Source of the DNA: an uncultured Lachnospiraceae bacterium
Lineage (GTDB): Bacteria > Bacillota > Clostridia > Lachnospirales > Lachnospiraceae
Assembly: GCA_947577185.1 (NCBI GenBank)
Contig: CANPUE010000001.1
Coordinates: 62,001 to 126,000 of the forward strand
Direction of reading: 5' to 3'
DNA: 64,000 nt
Position 1 is the first letter of the stretch; each line of letters starts with the position of its first letter. Below the pieces are notes generated by a model that saw nothing but the letters and a program-made list of their open reading frames with translations, was not told where the DNA came from and ran no database searches. Of this stretch, positions 26,605 to 34,321 are shown piece by piece. Both the position numbers and the translations under genes were made by a program.

Positions 26605-26975
26605 TTATCCTCCTCCATTGTATCCAGCATTCTGTGAAGATCATCGACTGACAGTCCGGCCATCTTTGCACATCGTAAGGCAGCCGCCAAAGCTTCTTCC
26701 GCATCCTTCAGATATTGGCCTCGGATAAAAGTGGCGTCGATCTTTTTCACATATACGCCCTTCCCCGGCATGGTCTGTACAAATCCTTCCAATTCCAGAT
26801 CACCGTAAGCGCGGGTGGTCGTCACCAGACTCACCTGCAGATCGCGCGCAAGCTGACGCAGCGATGGAAGCGGATCATTTTCGGACAGCTTCTCCGACAA
26901 TATGGCTCCCTTGATCTGTTCTTTGATCTGCTCATAAATCGGTACTCCGGATTGATACGATATCACAATCTCCAT
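26601..26975 (-). CDS. GntR-family repressor, YtrA subfamily
   Basis: A 124-residue short GntR regulator with the winged helix at the N-terminus (SGVPIYEQIKEQIKGAILS, then LPSLRQLARDLQVSLVTTTR and GKGVYVKK) and only a small C-terminal part, as in YtrA. It heads the ABC exporter operon. A palindrome TACTAT-N6-ATAGTA at 27005-27022 sits right at the expected transcription start and is its probable operator. Confidence 0.93.
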   Translation of the reverse strand: MEIVISYQSGVPIYEQIKEQIKGAILSEKLSENDPLPSLRQLARDLQVSLVTTTRAYGDLELEGFVQTMPGKGVYVKKIDATFIRGQYLKDAEEALAAALRCAKMAGLSVDDLHRMLDTMEEDK

Positions 26976-27004
26976 TCTTTTTTATTCCTTCCCGGCAAAT
27001 GCAA

Positions 27005-27022
27005 TACTATTCATATATAGTA
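27005..27022. promoter_or_regulatory. Probable GntR/YtrA operator
   Basis: A perfect 6-bp inverted repeat TACTAT, spacer TCATAT, ATAGTA. It lies just downstream of the -10 element at 27028-27033, so bound repressor would block the start of the GntR operon. Confidence 0.6.
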
Positions 27023-27027
27023 AGTAC

Positions 27028-27056
27028 AGTTTACGATAAAATCGTCCGCCTGTCAA
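27028..27056 (-). promoter_or_regulatory. Promoter of the GntR-ABC operon
   Basis: TTGACA (27051-27056), 17-base spacer, TAAACT (27028-27033) on the minus strand. The -35 element falls in the loop of the 12-bp inverted repeat at 27038-27068. Confidence 0.65.
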
Positions 27057-27068
27057 GCGGACGATTTT
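27038..27068. terminator. Twelve-bp inverted repeat, possible terminator overlapping a -35 element
   Basis: Arms AAAATCGTCCGC and GCGGACGATTTT around a 7-base loop, followed by GTTTTT on the plus strand and by TTTTATCG on the minus strand. It could stop read-through towards the GntR operon. Confidence 0.5.
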
Positions 27069-27136
27069 GTTTTTAACTTTTTCTGTGCGGCCTTTTTGTG
27101 TATACCATTTGTACCATTCACCATTCCGATTACGGC

Positions 27137-27165
27137 TTGTGATTCCCTGTCCGTCATGCTATAAT
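27137..27165 (+). promoter_or_regulatory. Promoter of the DUF2164 gene
   Basis: TTGTGA (27137-27142), 17-base spacer, TATAAT (27160-27165), about 110 bases before the start codon. Confidence 0.65.
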
Positions 27166-27277
27166 TTTTAATGCCCTGGATGCCGCTTAAACAAGCCAAT
27201 CATTCAAGCCAGAGCCGTTTACTGTGATGGCACAGCACCTTTTCACACGCAAATTTGCACCGGAATGGAGGATTATC

Positions 27278-27541
27278 ATGAAAAAAAGAGAACGATTCTC
27301 TCAGATCAGACTGTCAGATTCCCAGAAAGAAAAACTGAACGCAGAAATCAAAGCGTTCTATCTGGATGAACGGGGTGAAGAGATCGGCATGATCGAACAG
27401 ATGCAGCTCATGGAACTGTTTGAACAGAAAATGGCACCGATCATTTATAATAGAGCACTTGACGATGCCAGAAAATGGTTTTCCCAGATGATGGATCATC
27501 TGGATTCTGAATACTACTCTCTGTACAGGAATGAAGACTGA
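27278..27541 (+). CDS. DUF2164 family protein
   Basis: An 87-residue acidic protein. The pattern IRLSDSQKEKLNAEIKAFYL, DERGEEIGMIEQMQLMELF and IIYNRALDDARKWFSQMM matches the DUF2164 family as I remember it; its function is unknown. The ATG at 27278 has GGAGG seven bases ahead, so the longer frame from 27224 is rejected. It is a plus-strand single gene with its own promoter and converges on the AraC gene with only five bases between the two stops. Confidence 0.85.
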   Translation: MKKRERFSQIRLSDSQKEKLNAEIKAFYLDERGEEIGMIEQMQLMELFEQKMAPIIYNRALDDARKWFSQMMDHLDSEYYSLYRNED

Positions 27542-27546
27542 AGCGA

Positions 27547-28386
27547 TTACGTTCCCGTTTTGGGTGCGGCACCGCCCGCATCTTCTTCCTGCACAGATTT
27601 CCGATATTCTATCGGTGTCATCCGATACCGCTCTTTAAAGGCGCGGTTGAATGTCCGCTGAGAGTCAAATCCGCTGTCCAGCCAGACCGCCGTGACCGGA
27701 AGATTCGTATTTTCCAGGCAGGCACAGGCATAATGCAGTCTGACACCGTTTACATAACGGCTGAAGTTGCAGCCGAAAACACCGGAAAAAATACCCGATA
27801 AAACACTTCTGCTGACCCCCAGCGCCGAAGCCATGGATACCAGATCCAGTCTTTCACGGAAATGCAGCGCAACATAAACGGCCGTCTGATGGATCAGGTT
27901 CTGACAATGCGTGGACGCAATCCCACCCTCTTCTTTCGGCAGCAGCTTTAATTTGGGCAGACATTTTGCAAGCACAATCTGCACGTAAGCCTGCGCGACG
28001 ACAGCCGGCTCTTTGGAAACAACAGAAAGTCCCCTTAATGCTTCCCGCACCTCTTCCCCGACAGACGGTCTTCTCAGAACCGGAACTTTCGGGCAGGACT
28101 GATGCAGCGTCTGTGTAAAAGCGCCGCACAGAGCAGACGGCACCTGAATGTAGAGCGCGCTGTTTTTTCCCTCTGAAAATGCCTGATAATGATGAATGAC
28201 ATCCGGGAAGACGAATGCCAGATCCCCCGTTTCCATATGGTACAATTCCATTCCGACACCGGCCTCCAGACTCCCCTCAGTGACATAAATGATTTCCAGT
28301 GCATCATGAAGATGAGGCGGCACATGACGCGATTCCTTCTGTCTGGACAGAACACGTTCTTTTGTCTCTTCGTATTGTATATACAT
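27547..28386 (-). CDS. AraC-family transcriptional regulator
   Basis: A 279-residue regulator with an N-terminal cupin sensor (ESRHVPPHLHDALEIIYVTEG near residue 15, metal-type histidines in HLHDALE) and two C-terminal helix-turn-helix motifs (LVSMASALGVSRSVLSGIFS and VTAVWLDSGFDSQRTFNRAF followed by RMTPIEYR). The cupin type suggests a sugar-responsive activator, but no sugar operon adjoins it. The ATG at 28386 follows AAAGGAATGG; a TATAAT-like -10 lies at 28487-28492 with a weak -35. Confidence 0.9.
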   Translation of the reverse strand: MYIQYEETKERVLSRQKESRHVPPHLHDALEIIYVTEGSLEAGVGMELYHMETGDLAFVFPDVIHHYQAFSEGKNSALYIQVPSALCGAFTQTLHQSCPKVPVLRRPSVGEEVREALRGLSVVSKEPAVVAQAYVQIVLAKCLPKLKLLPKEEGGIASTHCQNLIHQTAVYVALHFRERLDLVSMASALGVSRSVLSGIFSGVFGCNFSRYVNGVRLHYACACLENTNLPVTAVWLDSGFDSQRTFNRAFKERYRMTPIEYRKSVQEEDAGGAAPKTGT

Positions 28387-28559
28387 CAAAATTCCATTCC
28401 TTTCCTGACTTTTTTGTGTTTTGCATGTTGACTACATGGCGCCTTTTGCCCTTTTCCCCTCACAGATCAATCCGGCTGATACGATCATTATATTGTTTTC
28501 GCTTCTTTTTGGCTATAAAGTCAATGAGACAGAATATGCACAAAATGATACGATTCCTC

Positions 28560-28614
28560 AAAAAAAAGACTGTCCCCTTTGCGCACTGTAAAACCAGTAC
28601 CGGGAAACAGCCTT
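28560..28614 (-). terminator. Intrinsic terminator after the M56 gene
   Basis: Minus strand: AGGCTGTTTCCC pairs with GGGGACAGTCT (11 bp with G-U pairs) around an inner small hairpin, then eight T. Confidence 0.8.
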
Positions 28615-28634
28615 TCTGTTTCGATGGTCATTCT

Positions 28635-30881
28635 TTATTCTGCCTGCCGCAGAATATTATAAATTACTTCATTCTCATCCTGCCGTGCCCTTTCCATCAA
28701 CTCGTTTCGTTTCTCCTTCGACAGCCTGGAGACGGTAATAGAAAAATAGGCAATCTCATCGTTTCGGTAAAATGTTTCCGCCAACGCAGCAATCTCATCC
28801 TGTCGCAGTTCGTCTATCAGTATGGAAAAGATCTCTATGCGGTCCTCTGCATAGGCTCTTTTGCAAAAATCTCTCTTCATATCCACCGGCATCACGTTGA
28901 TCAACAGGGAAAAGAAATCTACTCGTTCCCCGCTATATGCCTTTTCACAGTAATCTTTAACGGCTTCATTGGGCAGTTCACCGCTCACACAGCTAAACTC
29001 CCATATCTCATCATTTTCATAGGCCTTCCGCGCATAGTCCTCTATCTCATCAGGGGGCAGATAAACGATAGCTCTGATATAGAGACTCTCCATTTCCAGA
29101 GAAAATTTTTCCTCTGTCCGGATTTCATCAGCCAGCCGGGCAATCAGATCCGTCACCTCTTTGTCAGCCGCGTATTTTCTGATCTCCGGACTGAAAAATG
29201 CCGTGATCCTTTGTCCGTTATCCAGTACAAGTTCTGTCCTTGCACTTTCCTCCTGCACCCATTCCGCCTTCATGTTCCAGCCCAATTCAACAATATAAGG
29301 CGCGCGGTAAAAGCTGTTTTGGATGTAACTGTAAGAACCGATGTCTTTCTTCTCTGTTCCCCCGCGCCACTCCTCGTCTCCCGAACCAGAAAATTCCCCC
29401 TGCGCGATATCCTCTGCTACCTTACAGATCAGCGAAACTTCCTTTTGAGACAACATTCCTTTCCCGAGCGCCGCTTTGCACTCCTTCTTTACTTCCTCCG
29501 GAAAATTGTCAACAGATGAGAAGGGGCCAAGCGAGGTATAGCCGCTCTTTCTCACAAGCACGATTCCAACCCCGCCGACAAAACCACCTGTCGGCTTATC
29601 TTCCATCGCCGCACCGTCTGTGAGAACATAATAGGCGTTATCCTCTTCATCATATAAGAGATCGTAGGAATCTTCTGAAAAATCCGGGGACAGGCCTTCC
29701 AAATCATCTGAGACAAGGTCTTTCTTCTCCTGTCCGGCATATACCCCGAGCGTCGAAGAACAAAGGACGATGCCAATCGTCAGCAAAACCGTGACAAAAA
29801 TCATTTTCACACTTTTTTTCTTATAATCCATAATCGCACCAAGCCTTTCTATCAATTGCCCCGCCCCTTCCGTCAGCGTGTTAGATACGAGCGGGCTCTT
29901 AAACGGTTCTTCCGCATGCAGAAAAGTAAGCAGCGTATCCCCATATTTTTTCCGTTCGGCCGCCCCCATCGTACGAATCACCTTTTCATCGCAGGCAAGC
30001 TCACAGTTTTTGCCGATCTGCCGCTCAAGCAGATAAACGATCGGATTAAACCAGTGGATACACAGCAGAATCTGTACCAGCCACTTAAAAAACAGATCAA
30101 AATATTTGTAATGCGTCAGTTCATGTGCGAAAACATAAGACAATGTTTCTTTTGTCTCCTCCGAAGCCGGCAGTAAAATCTGCGGGTGGAAAAATCCCGT
30201 CATCATGGGAGAAATCAGGAAGCGGTTCTGATATAAGCCGATCGGCCGTCTGATTTTCATCTCCTGCGCCTTCCTGAATAAAAGACTGCGCACTTCAGGA
30301 TCCGTTACTTCCCTGTTTCCCGTTCTTACAAAATGCAGATAACTCTGATAAGAGAGGATCTTGCGAAGCAGCAATATAAGCGCGGCTGCCGCCCATATCA
30401 AAAACAGACAGGCGCCAACAGGCGACACTCCCCTGGTTCTGACAGCCCCAGGCTGTTTCGTCCCCGCACCCGCATCCGTTCCGGCAAACCATTCCGCATC
30501 TGTGTATGGCTCTGCCTCCTGATTCCATGCCGACTCTGTATGCTGTTGCGGCTCCTGATTCCATACCGACTCTGTATGCTGTTGCGGTTCCTGATTCTCT
30601 TCTGCCATCATAAACGGCTCCGCATCCTGACTCTGCTGCACGCTTATGTGTTCTTCCACGCTTAGAAACAGCGTCCCCACAAGCGAACCACCCATAGAAA
30701 ACGGCACCAGAAAACGCAGCGCGACAAAGAGCCAGATATCGTACTGCCAGCGTCTGCTCAGCCTGTTCCTGCAGGGCAGGAGTAAAAGAAACACAAGTGA
30801 AAACAGGATCGTCCCGGAAAAAGAAAGCGAAAGCAACAATTTCATAAACTCACCGCATCCCGTAAGCAGATCCGTCAACAT
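28635..30881 (-). CDS. M56 (BlaR1/MecR1-type) membrane metalloprotease with C-terminal repeats
   Basis: A 748-residue signal-transducing protease paired with the BlaI gene upstream. Four membrane helices surround a zinc protease domain with the HELTH motif (YVFAHELTHYKYFD) and the downstream ELACDEKVIR glutamate. A Gln/Trp/Glu-rich linker with a tandem repeat sits between helices (about residues 75-125). After the last helix there is no penicillin-binding sensor; instead a 130-residue domain and then about five helical repeats of 28-29 residues (residues about 600-748, KAYENDEIWEF, KAYSGERVDFF, RAYAEDRIEIF, TFYRNDEIAYF). The ATG at 30881 follows AGGGGG; another possible start is 30845. The signal is unknown. 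Confidence 0.88.
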   Translation of the reverse strand: MLTDLLTGCGEFMKLLLSLSFSGTILFSLVFLLLLPCRNRLSRRWQYDIWLFVALRFLVPFSMGGSLVGTLFLSVEEHISVQQSQDAEPFMMAEENQEPQQHTESVWNQEPQQHTESAWNQEAEPYTDAEWFAGTDAGAGTKQPGAVRTRGVSPVGACLFLIWAAAALILLLRKILSYQSYLHFVRTGNREVTDPEVRSLLFRKAQEMKIRRPIGLYQNRFLISPMMTGFFHPQILLPASEETKETLSYVFAHELTHYKYFDLFFKWLVQILLCIHWFNPIVYLLERQIGKNCELACDEKVIRTMGAAERKKYGDTLLTFLHAEEPFKSPLVSNTLTEGAGQLIERLGAIMDYKKKSVKMIFVTVLLTIGIVLCSSTLGVYAGQEKKDLVSDDLEGLSPDFSEDSYDLLYDEEDNAYYVLTDGAAMEDKPTGGFVGGVGIVLVRKSGYTSLGPFSSVDNFPEEVKKECKAALGKGMLSQKEVSLICKVAEDIAQGEFSGSGDEEWRGGTEKKDIGSYSYIQNSFYRAPYIVELGWNMKAEWVQEESARTELVLDNGQRITAFFSPEIRKYAADKEVTDLIARLADEIRTEEKFSLEMESLYIRAIVYLPPDEIEDYARKAYENDEIWEFSCVSGELPNEAVKDYCEKAYSGERVDFFSLLINVMPVDMKRDFCKRAYAEDRIEIFSILIDELRQDEIAALAETFYRNDEIAYFSITVSRLSKEKRNELMERARQDENEVIYNILRQAE
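30510..30600. repeat. In-frame tandem repeat in the M56 gene
   Basis: About two and a half copies of a 36-bp unit encode a WNQEPQQHTES-type repeat in the linker between membrane helices. It is coding and in frame. Confidence 0.75.
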
Positions 30882-30907
30882 ACACGCCACCCCCTTTCTT
30901 CACCTGC

Positions 30908-31318
30908 TTACATTCCATCGGTCTTTTTCGCCCAGAAGCTTTCGATCTCTTTTAAATCCGCTGATGAAATAACATCCTGACGCAGAAGCGTAGATACGAG
31001 TCCTCTGGCATTTCCCTCATAGATCCTGTTTAAAAAAGTCTGCGTCTGCATCTCCTGATACTCCTGCTGCGTGACTACCGCCGTATAATCGTTTCGTCTG
31101 CCGATCTTATTCGTTTTTAAAAACTTTTTTTCTACAAGGCGGGACAGCAGCGTAAGAACCGTATTCTTTTTCCAGTCCCTGCCTGTAACCCCTCCGCCCT
31201 GTATCTGCGCATGATCCTCTTTCTCCAATTCTTCCATGATATAAGAAAACAACGCGCTGTTCCCGTTTTTCCATATGATCTTCATAAGAACCAGTTCGGA
31301 TTCTGATATCTGATACAT
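30908..31318 (-). CDS. BlaI/MecI-family repressor
   Basis: A 136-residue winged-helix repressor. The N-terminal ISESELVLMKIIWKNGNSAL, the TVLTLLSRLVEKKFLKTNKIGR recognition and wing region, and the C-terminal dimer helices are typical. It is 26 bases ahead of its M56 partner protease, which would cleave it on signal. A strong GGAGGG site precedes the ATG, and two exact 19-bp operator-like repeats overlap its promoter, so autoregulation is very likely. Regulated targets beyond the pair are not visible. Confidence 0.94.
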   Translation of the reverse strand: MYQISESELVLMKIIWKNGNSALFSYIMEELEKEDHAQIQGGGVTGRDWKKNTVLTLLSRLVEKKFLKTNKIGRRNDYTAVVTQQEYQEMQTQTFLNRIYEGNARGLVSTLLRQDVISSADLKEIESFWAKKTDGM

Positions 31319-31332
31319 AAAATCCCTCCTTT

Positions 31333-31377
31333 TATATTAACATCTTGTAGGCTTTCTATATATTAACATCTTGTAGG
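31333..31377. promoter_or_regulatory. Double BlaI operator-like repeat
   Basis: Two exact 19-bp copies (31333-31351 and 31359-31377) read on the minus strand as CCTACAAGATGTTAATATA, 26 bp apart centre to centre. Each holds an ACA-AGA-TGT dyad like BlaI/CopY operators. Confidence 0.7.
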
Positions 31378-31388
31378 TCATAAGTCAA
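31360..31388 (-). promoter_or_regulatory. Promoter of the blaI-M56 operon
   Basis: TTGACT (31383-31388), 17-base spacer, TAATAT (31360-31365). One operator copy occupies the spacer and -10; the other covers the start region. Confidence 0.75.
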
Positions 31389-31399
31389 GACAAGAATTG

Positions 31400-31444
31400 A
31401 AAAAGGCGTAACGTCCCTGCTGCCTGCCCGGACTTTACACCTTT
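31400..31444 (-). terminator. Intrinsic terminator after the MATE gene
   Basis: Minus strand: AAAGGTGTAA, GTCC, 13-base loop, GGAC, TTACGCCTTT, then T run. Two stacked stems. Confidence 0.8.
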
Positions 31445-31495
31445 ACATTTTTTGGTCTGTTTTCCAAATATATTCTATTACGGATCCTGTCTGTT

Positions 31496-32878
31496 TCAGG
31501 AATCCAGCCCTTCATAAATATCATCCCGCGTAATGTTATTCAACCACTTTCCGCTCCTGTAATGCTTAATGACCCACGGCCATTTCACAAATTCGTCAGT
31601 ACACAGCAGAAAATACACCCACATCACAGGCAGTCTGAATACGAACGCAGAGATAAAGCCAAGCGGCACAGCATAACACCACATATCGATCGTGTCGCAG
31701 ATAAAGCCAAAACGGCTGTCCCCGCCTGCCCGGAATACCCCCGCGATCAGTGTTGTATTGACCGCAGCGCCAAGCACATAATAAGTATTGATCAACAGCA
31801 TGTATTTCAGATAATGCATCGCCTGCTCAGTCAGCGACGCATAATGCAGTACGACCGGCATAGCGGCCAGAACGATCAGCCCGCCGATGATTCCGGTAAT
31901 CACCGTCAGGCGCATCACTTTCTTCGCGCCCTCTTTAGCTTCCTCAAGCCTGTTCTCCCCGATGATGTTGCCAAGCAGAATGCCGCCCGCGCTGGCCATA
32001 CCAAAGCACAGTATCGTTCCGAAATTCCTCACGACGATGACGAAAGAATTGGCCGCAACCGCATCCGTGCCCAGATGCCCGATGATGACGGAATACATGG
32101 AAAACGCCACGCTCCAGCTGATGTCATTTCCAAGCGCCGGAAGGGAGAGCCTGATAAAGTCGTGGAACAGCACTTTATTTTTCACGAAAAGGTAACGCAG
32201 ATCCAGCTTGATATCCCTGCTTCGGTAAGAAATGATGAAACAGAATGCAAGCTCGATCAGTCGCGAAAGGGAAGTCGCGATTGCAACGCCCATAGCCCCC
32301 AGTTTTGGCGCACCAAAAAGCCCGAAAATAAAGACCGCGTTCAGGATAATATTCAGGGAAAATGCCAGTACATTCGCGATGGTACTGATCACGACCCGTT
32401 CTATGCTGCGCAGTACCGCCAAATACACTTCCGTGATTCCCCAGCAAAGATAGCTGACACTCATGCAACGCAGATACGAGGCTCCGATCGTGATCAGTTC
32501 CGCATCATTTGTAAAGATCCGCATCATCTGCTCCGGGACAAACAGGGCAAGTCCGGCAAATGCGGCGGAAATCAGCATGGAAAAACGCAGGGCAATGCCT
32601 TCCACGATCTGAATCGCCTGCATGTCCCCCTTGCCATAGTACTGTGCACACAACATCGTCGCTCCCGTTCCAAGTCCGTAAAACACCATAAAAAGAACAC
32701 TGGCATACTGCGAAGCAAGCGACACCGCCGATATGGATGACTGCCCCACATAATTTAACATGACCACGTCTGCGGAGCTGACCGCCGCGCTCAAAAGATT
32801 CTGGATAATGATTGGCAGTACGAGTTTAAAGATCTGACTGTAAAAGTTGTCGTCTCTCAGCTTGTTTCTTATTTTCAT
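31496..32878 (-). CDS. MATE family efflux transporter
   Basis: A 460-residue polytopic membrane protein with twelve hydrophobic segments. The MATE patterns are seen: IFKLVLPIIIQNLLSAAVSS near the start, SADVVMLNYVGQ, LGTGATMLCAQYYGKGD and the matching second-half segment LGNDISWSVAFSMYSVIIGH. It would export drugs or metabolites by Na+ or H+ antiport. Its start overlaps the upstream deacetylase stop as ATGA, so the two are one transcription unit; a terminator follows. Confidence 0.93.
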   Translation of the reverse strand: MKIRNKLRDDNFYSQIFKLVLPIIIQNLLSAAVSSADVVMLNYVGQSSISAVSLASQYASVLFMVFYGLGTGATMLCAQYYGKGDMQAIQIVEGIALRFSMLISAAFAGLALFVPEQMMRIFTNDAELITIGASYLRCMSVSYLCWGITEVYLAVLRSIERVVISTIANVLAFSLNIILNAVFIFGLFGAPKLGAMGVAIATSLSRLIELAFCFIISYRSRDIKLDLRYLFVKNKVLFHDFIRLSLPALGNDISWSVAFSMYSVIIGHLGTDAVAANSFVIVVRNFGTILCFGMASAGGILLGNIIGENRLEEAKEGAKKVMRLTVITGIIGGLIVLAAMPVVLHYASLTEQAMHYLKYMLLINTYYVLGAAVNTTLIAGVFRAGGDSRFGFICDTIDMWCYAVPLGFISAFVFRLPVMWVYFLLCTDEFVKWPWVIKHYRSGKWLNNITRDDIYEGLDS

Positions 32879-33768
32879 TCCATGATTCTCCTTGTCTCTC
32901 CGGCAGGAATCTCAAACACTTCCGTATTATTTTTAGAACCGATCCACATCGTCTGTGCGTTTGGATTATAAACCCTACTGCCGTCTACGGAAAAGACCAG
33001 ATTCCGGTGTGCCGTCACATAATCGACGATCTGTCCGTTCGTCGCCATCCAGATTTCATCAGAATATCCGGCAATATAAGAAAAAAACGCCTCAATCACA
33101 TGCCAGTTATCCACCCTGTCAAACTCATATGAATGCCCCCACAGATAAAATACCAGCGGCTGTCTGCCGTCCCTGCCGCTTCCATCATGTTCACAGAAAC
33201 GCTTTGCCAGTTCCATCAGACGGGGATTGACGTGGTGGCAGGTCGGATGCCATTCCAGAAAGTCCTGCGGCAGATTAAATTCCTCCGTGGAAATGACCGT
33301 ACGCGCATAACGGATTCCTGCTCCCCGCAGCATGTCCATCACATCCTGATCATACATCCCAAACGGATAGGCATGTCCTGTCACCATGTAGGGCACCATT
33401 CCCTCCAGAACTTCTCTGTCTTTTAAAACCTCATATAAGCCTGCACTCCCGCATCCGGTCAGCGCCGTATGCCTTGACGCGTGGGTCGCGATTTCATGCC
33501 CTTCATATAACTGCGCCACTTCTTCGATCGCGATTGTAGAATCATCCACAATCCTTCCATTGACCGCAAACGTCCCCTCCCGTCCGAAACAGGCGGTATT
33601 CAGATTGAATGTCCCCTTCACGCCGTAGCGGTTCATTAATTCCACGAGACGGCGGTCCTGCTTCACGCCGTCGTCATAACTGAGTGTTAACGCTTTTCTT
33701 TTTCCACCCGGAAAAAGCATCTTATTGATCCTGAAATCCGACATCTTTCTTCCCTCTTTCTGATTCAT
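32875..33768 (-). CDS. Polysaccharide deacetylase family protein (NodB-like)
   Basis: A roughly 297-residue cytoplasmic carbohydrate esterase-4-like protein. The metal-site motifs are LTLSYDDGV (Asp pair) and HEIATHASRH (HxxxH); later GHAYPFGMYD fits the motif-3 region. No signal peptide is present. Two starts have good ribosome sites, 33768 (AGGAG, 8 bases) and 33744 (GAGGG, 7 bases, MSDFRINKMLFPGG); the longer is given. It is translationally coupled to the MATE exporter gene. Substrate unknown. Confidence 0.88.
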   Translation of the reverse strand: MNQKEGRKMSDFRINKMLFPGGKRKALTLSYDDGVKQDRRLVELMNRYGVKGTFNLNTACFGREGTFAVNGRIVDDSTIAIEEVAQLYEGHEIATHASRHTALTGCGSAGLYEVLKDREVLEGMVPYMVTGHAYPFGMYDQDVMDMLRGAGIRYARTVISTEEFNLPQDFLEWHPTCHHVNPRLMELAKRFCEHDGSGRDGRQPLVFYLWGHSYEFDRVDNWHVIEAFFSYIAGYSDEIWMATNGQIVDYVTAHRNLVFSVDGSRVYNPNAQTMWIGSKNNTEVFEIPAGETRRIME

Positions 33769-33814
33769 CTTCTTTTCTCCTGTCCCCGCAAAATGCTGCC
33801 TGTTTGCCTGCACC

Positions 33815-33842
33815 AAAGACCGCAGATGCAGCTCTGCGGTCT
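33815..33842 (-). terminator. Hairpin terminator after the PsiE-like gene
   Basis: A 12-bp perfect stem (AAAGACCGCAGA and TCTGCGGTCTTT) with a 6-base loop right after the stop codon at 33844. The T run is only three bases, so efficiency is uncertain. Confidence 0.6.
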
Positions 33843-33843
33843 T

Positions 33844-34254
33844 TTATAGATCCCGGTCCGGCACGTCATCTTCCTGCCCCTGTGTCTTCTCTCTCGTCAC
33901 ATGCAAATAACGGCGCAGCACACATAACAGGATCACACTGATCACCGATACAAAATCCTCATAAGGCGTCGTTTCACTGATAATCATATGTCTTGCGACC
34001 AGAAAGATCAGCACCTCCATAATATTATCAGAGTTGGGCCGACAGAGCATCTGCAGAAACTCAATGCCGATCACGATCGTAAAAATATCTTCCAGGTAAT
34101 AACGGAATGTAGATAAGTCCATGAACAGATCCCGGAACACCAGAAAGTCCTTAATCAGACTGCCGATCGAAAGCAAAATACCCACCAGTACGAGCAGCGC
34201 AACAAATAACTCTAAAATTCCGCAGATCTTATGCACATATTTTTCAAATTTCAT
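33844..34254 (-). CDS. PsiE-like membrane protein
   Basis: A 136-residue protein with four hydrophobic segments, resembling the phosphate-starvation-inducible PsiE family (pattern IMEVLIFLVARHMIISETTP and a central EDIFTIVIGIEFLQML). The ATG at 34254 follows AAAGGAA; the longer frame from 34350 overlaps the upstream LysM gene and is not supported. It lies 67 bases after that gene. Function unknown. Confidence 0.8.
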   Translation of the reverse strand: MKFEKYVHKICGILELFVALLVLVGILLSIGSLIKDFLVFRDLFMDLSTFRYYLEDIFTIVIGIEFLQMLCRPNSDNIMEVLIFLVARHMIISETTPYEDFVSVISVILLCVLRRYLHVTREKTQGQEDDVPDRDL

Positions 34255-34321
34255 TTTTCTGTTTCCTTTCCCGGCAGACACAAACTGCGGCCGTTTCCGC
34301 ATGCTTTCGTTCAACATCTGA

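Noticed and set aside
28299..29519. A 406-codon plus-strand frame near the M56 gene
   Set aside because: It runs antisense through the M56 gene and its terminator, with no recognisable motifs.
31562..32740. A 392-codon plus-strand frame opposite the MATE gene
   Set aside because: It mirrors a clear MATE transporter; its composition (His, Arg, Asp rich) is typical of an antisense shadow.
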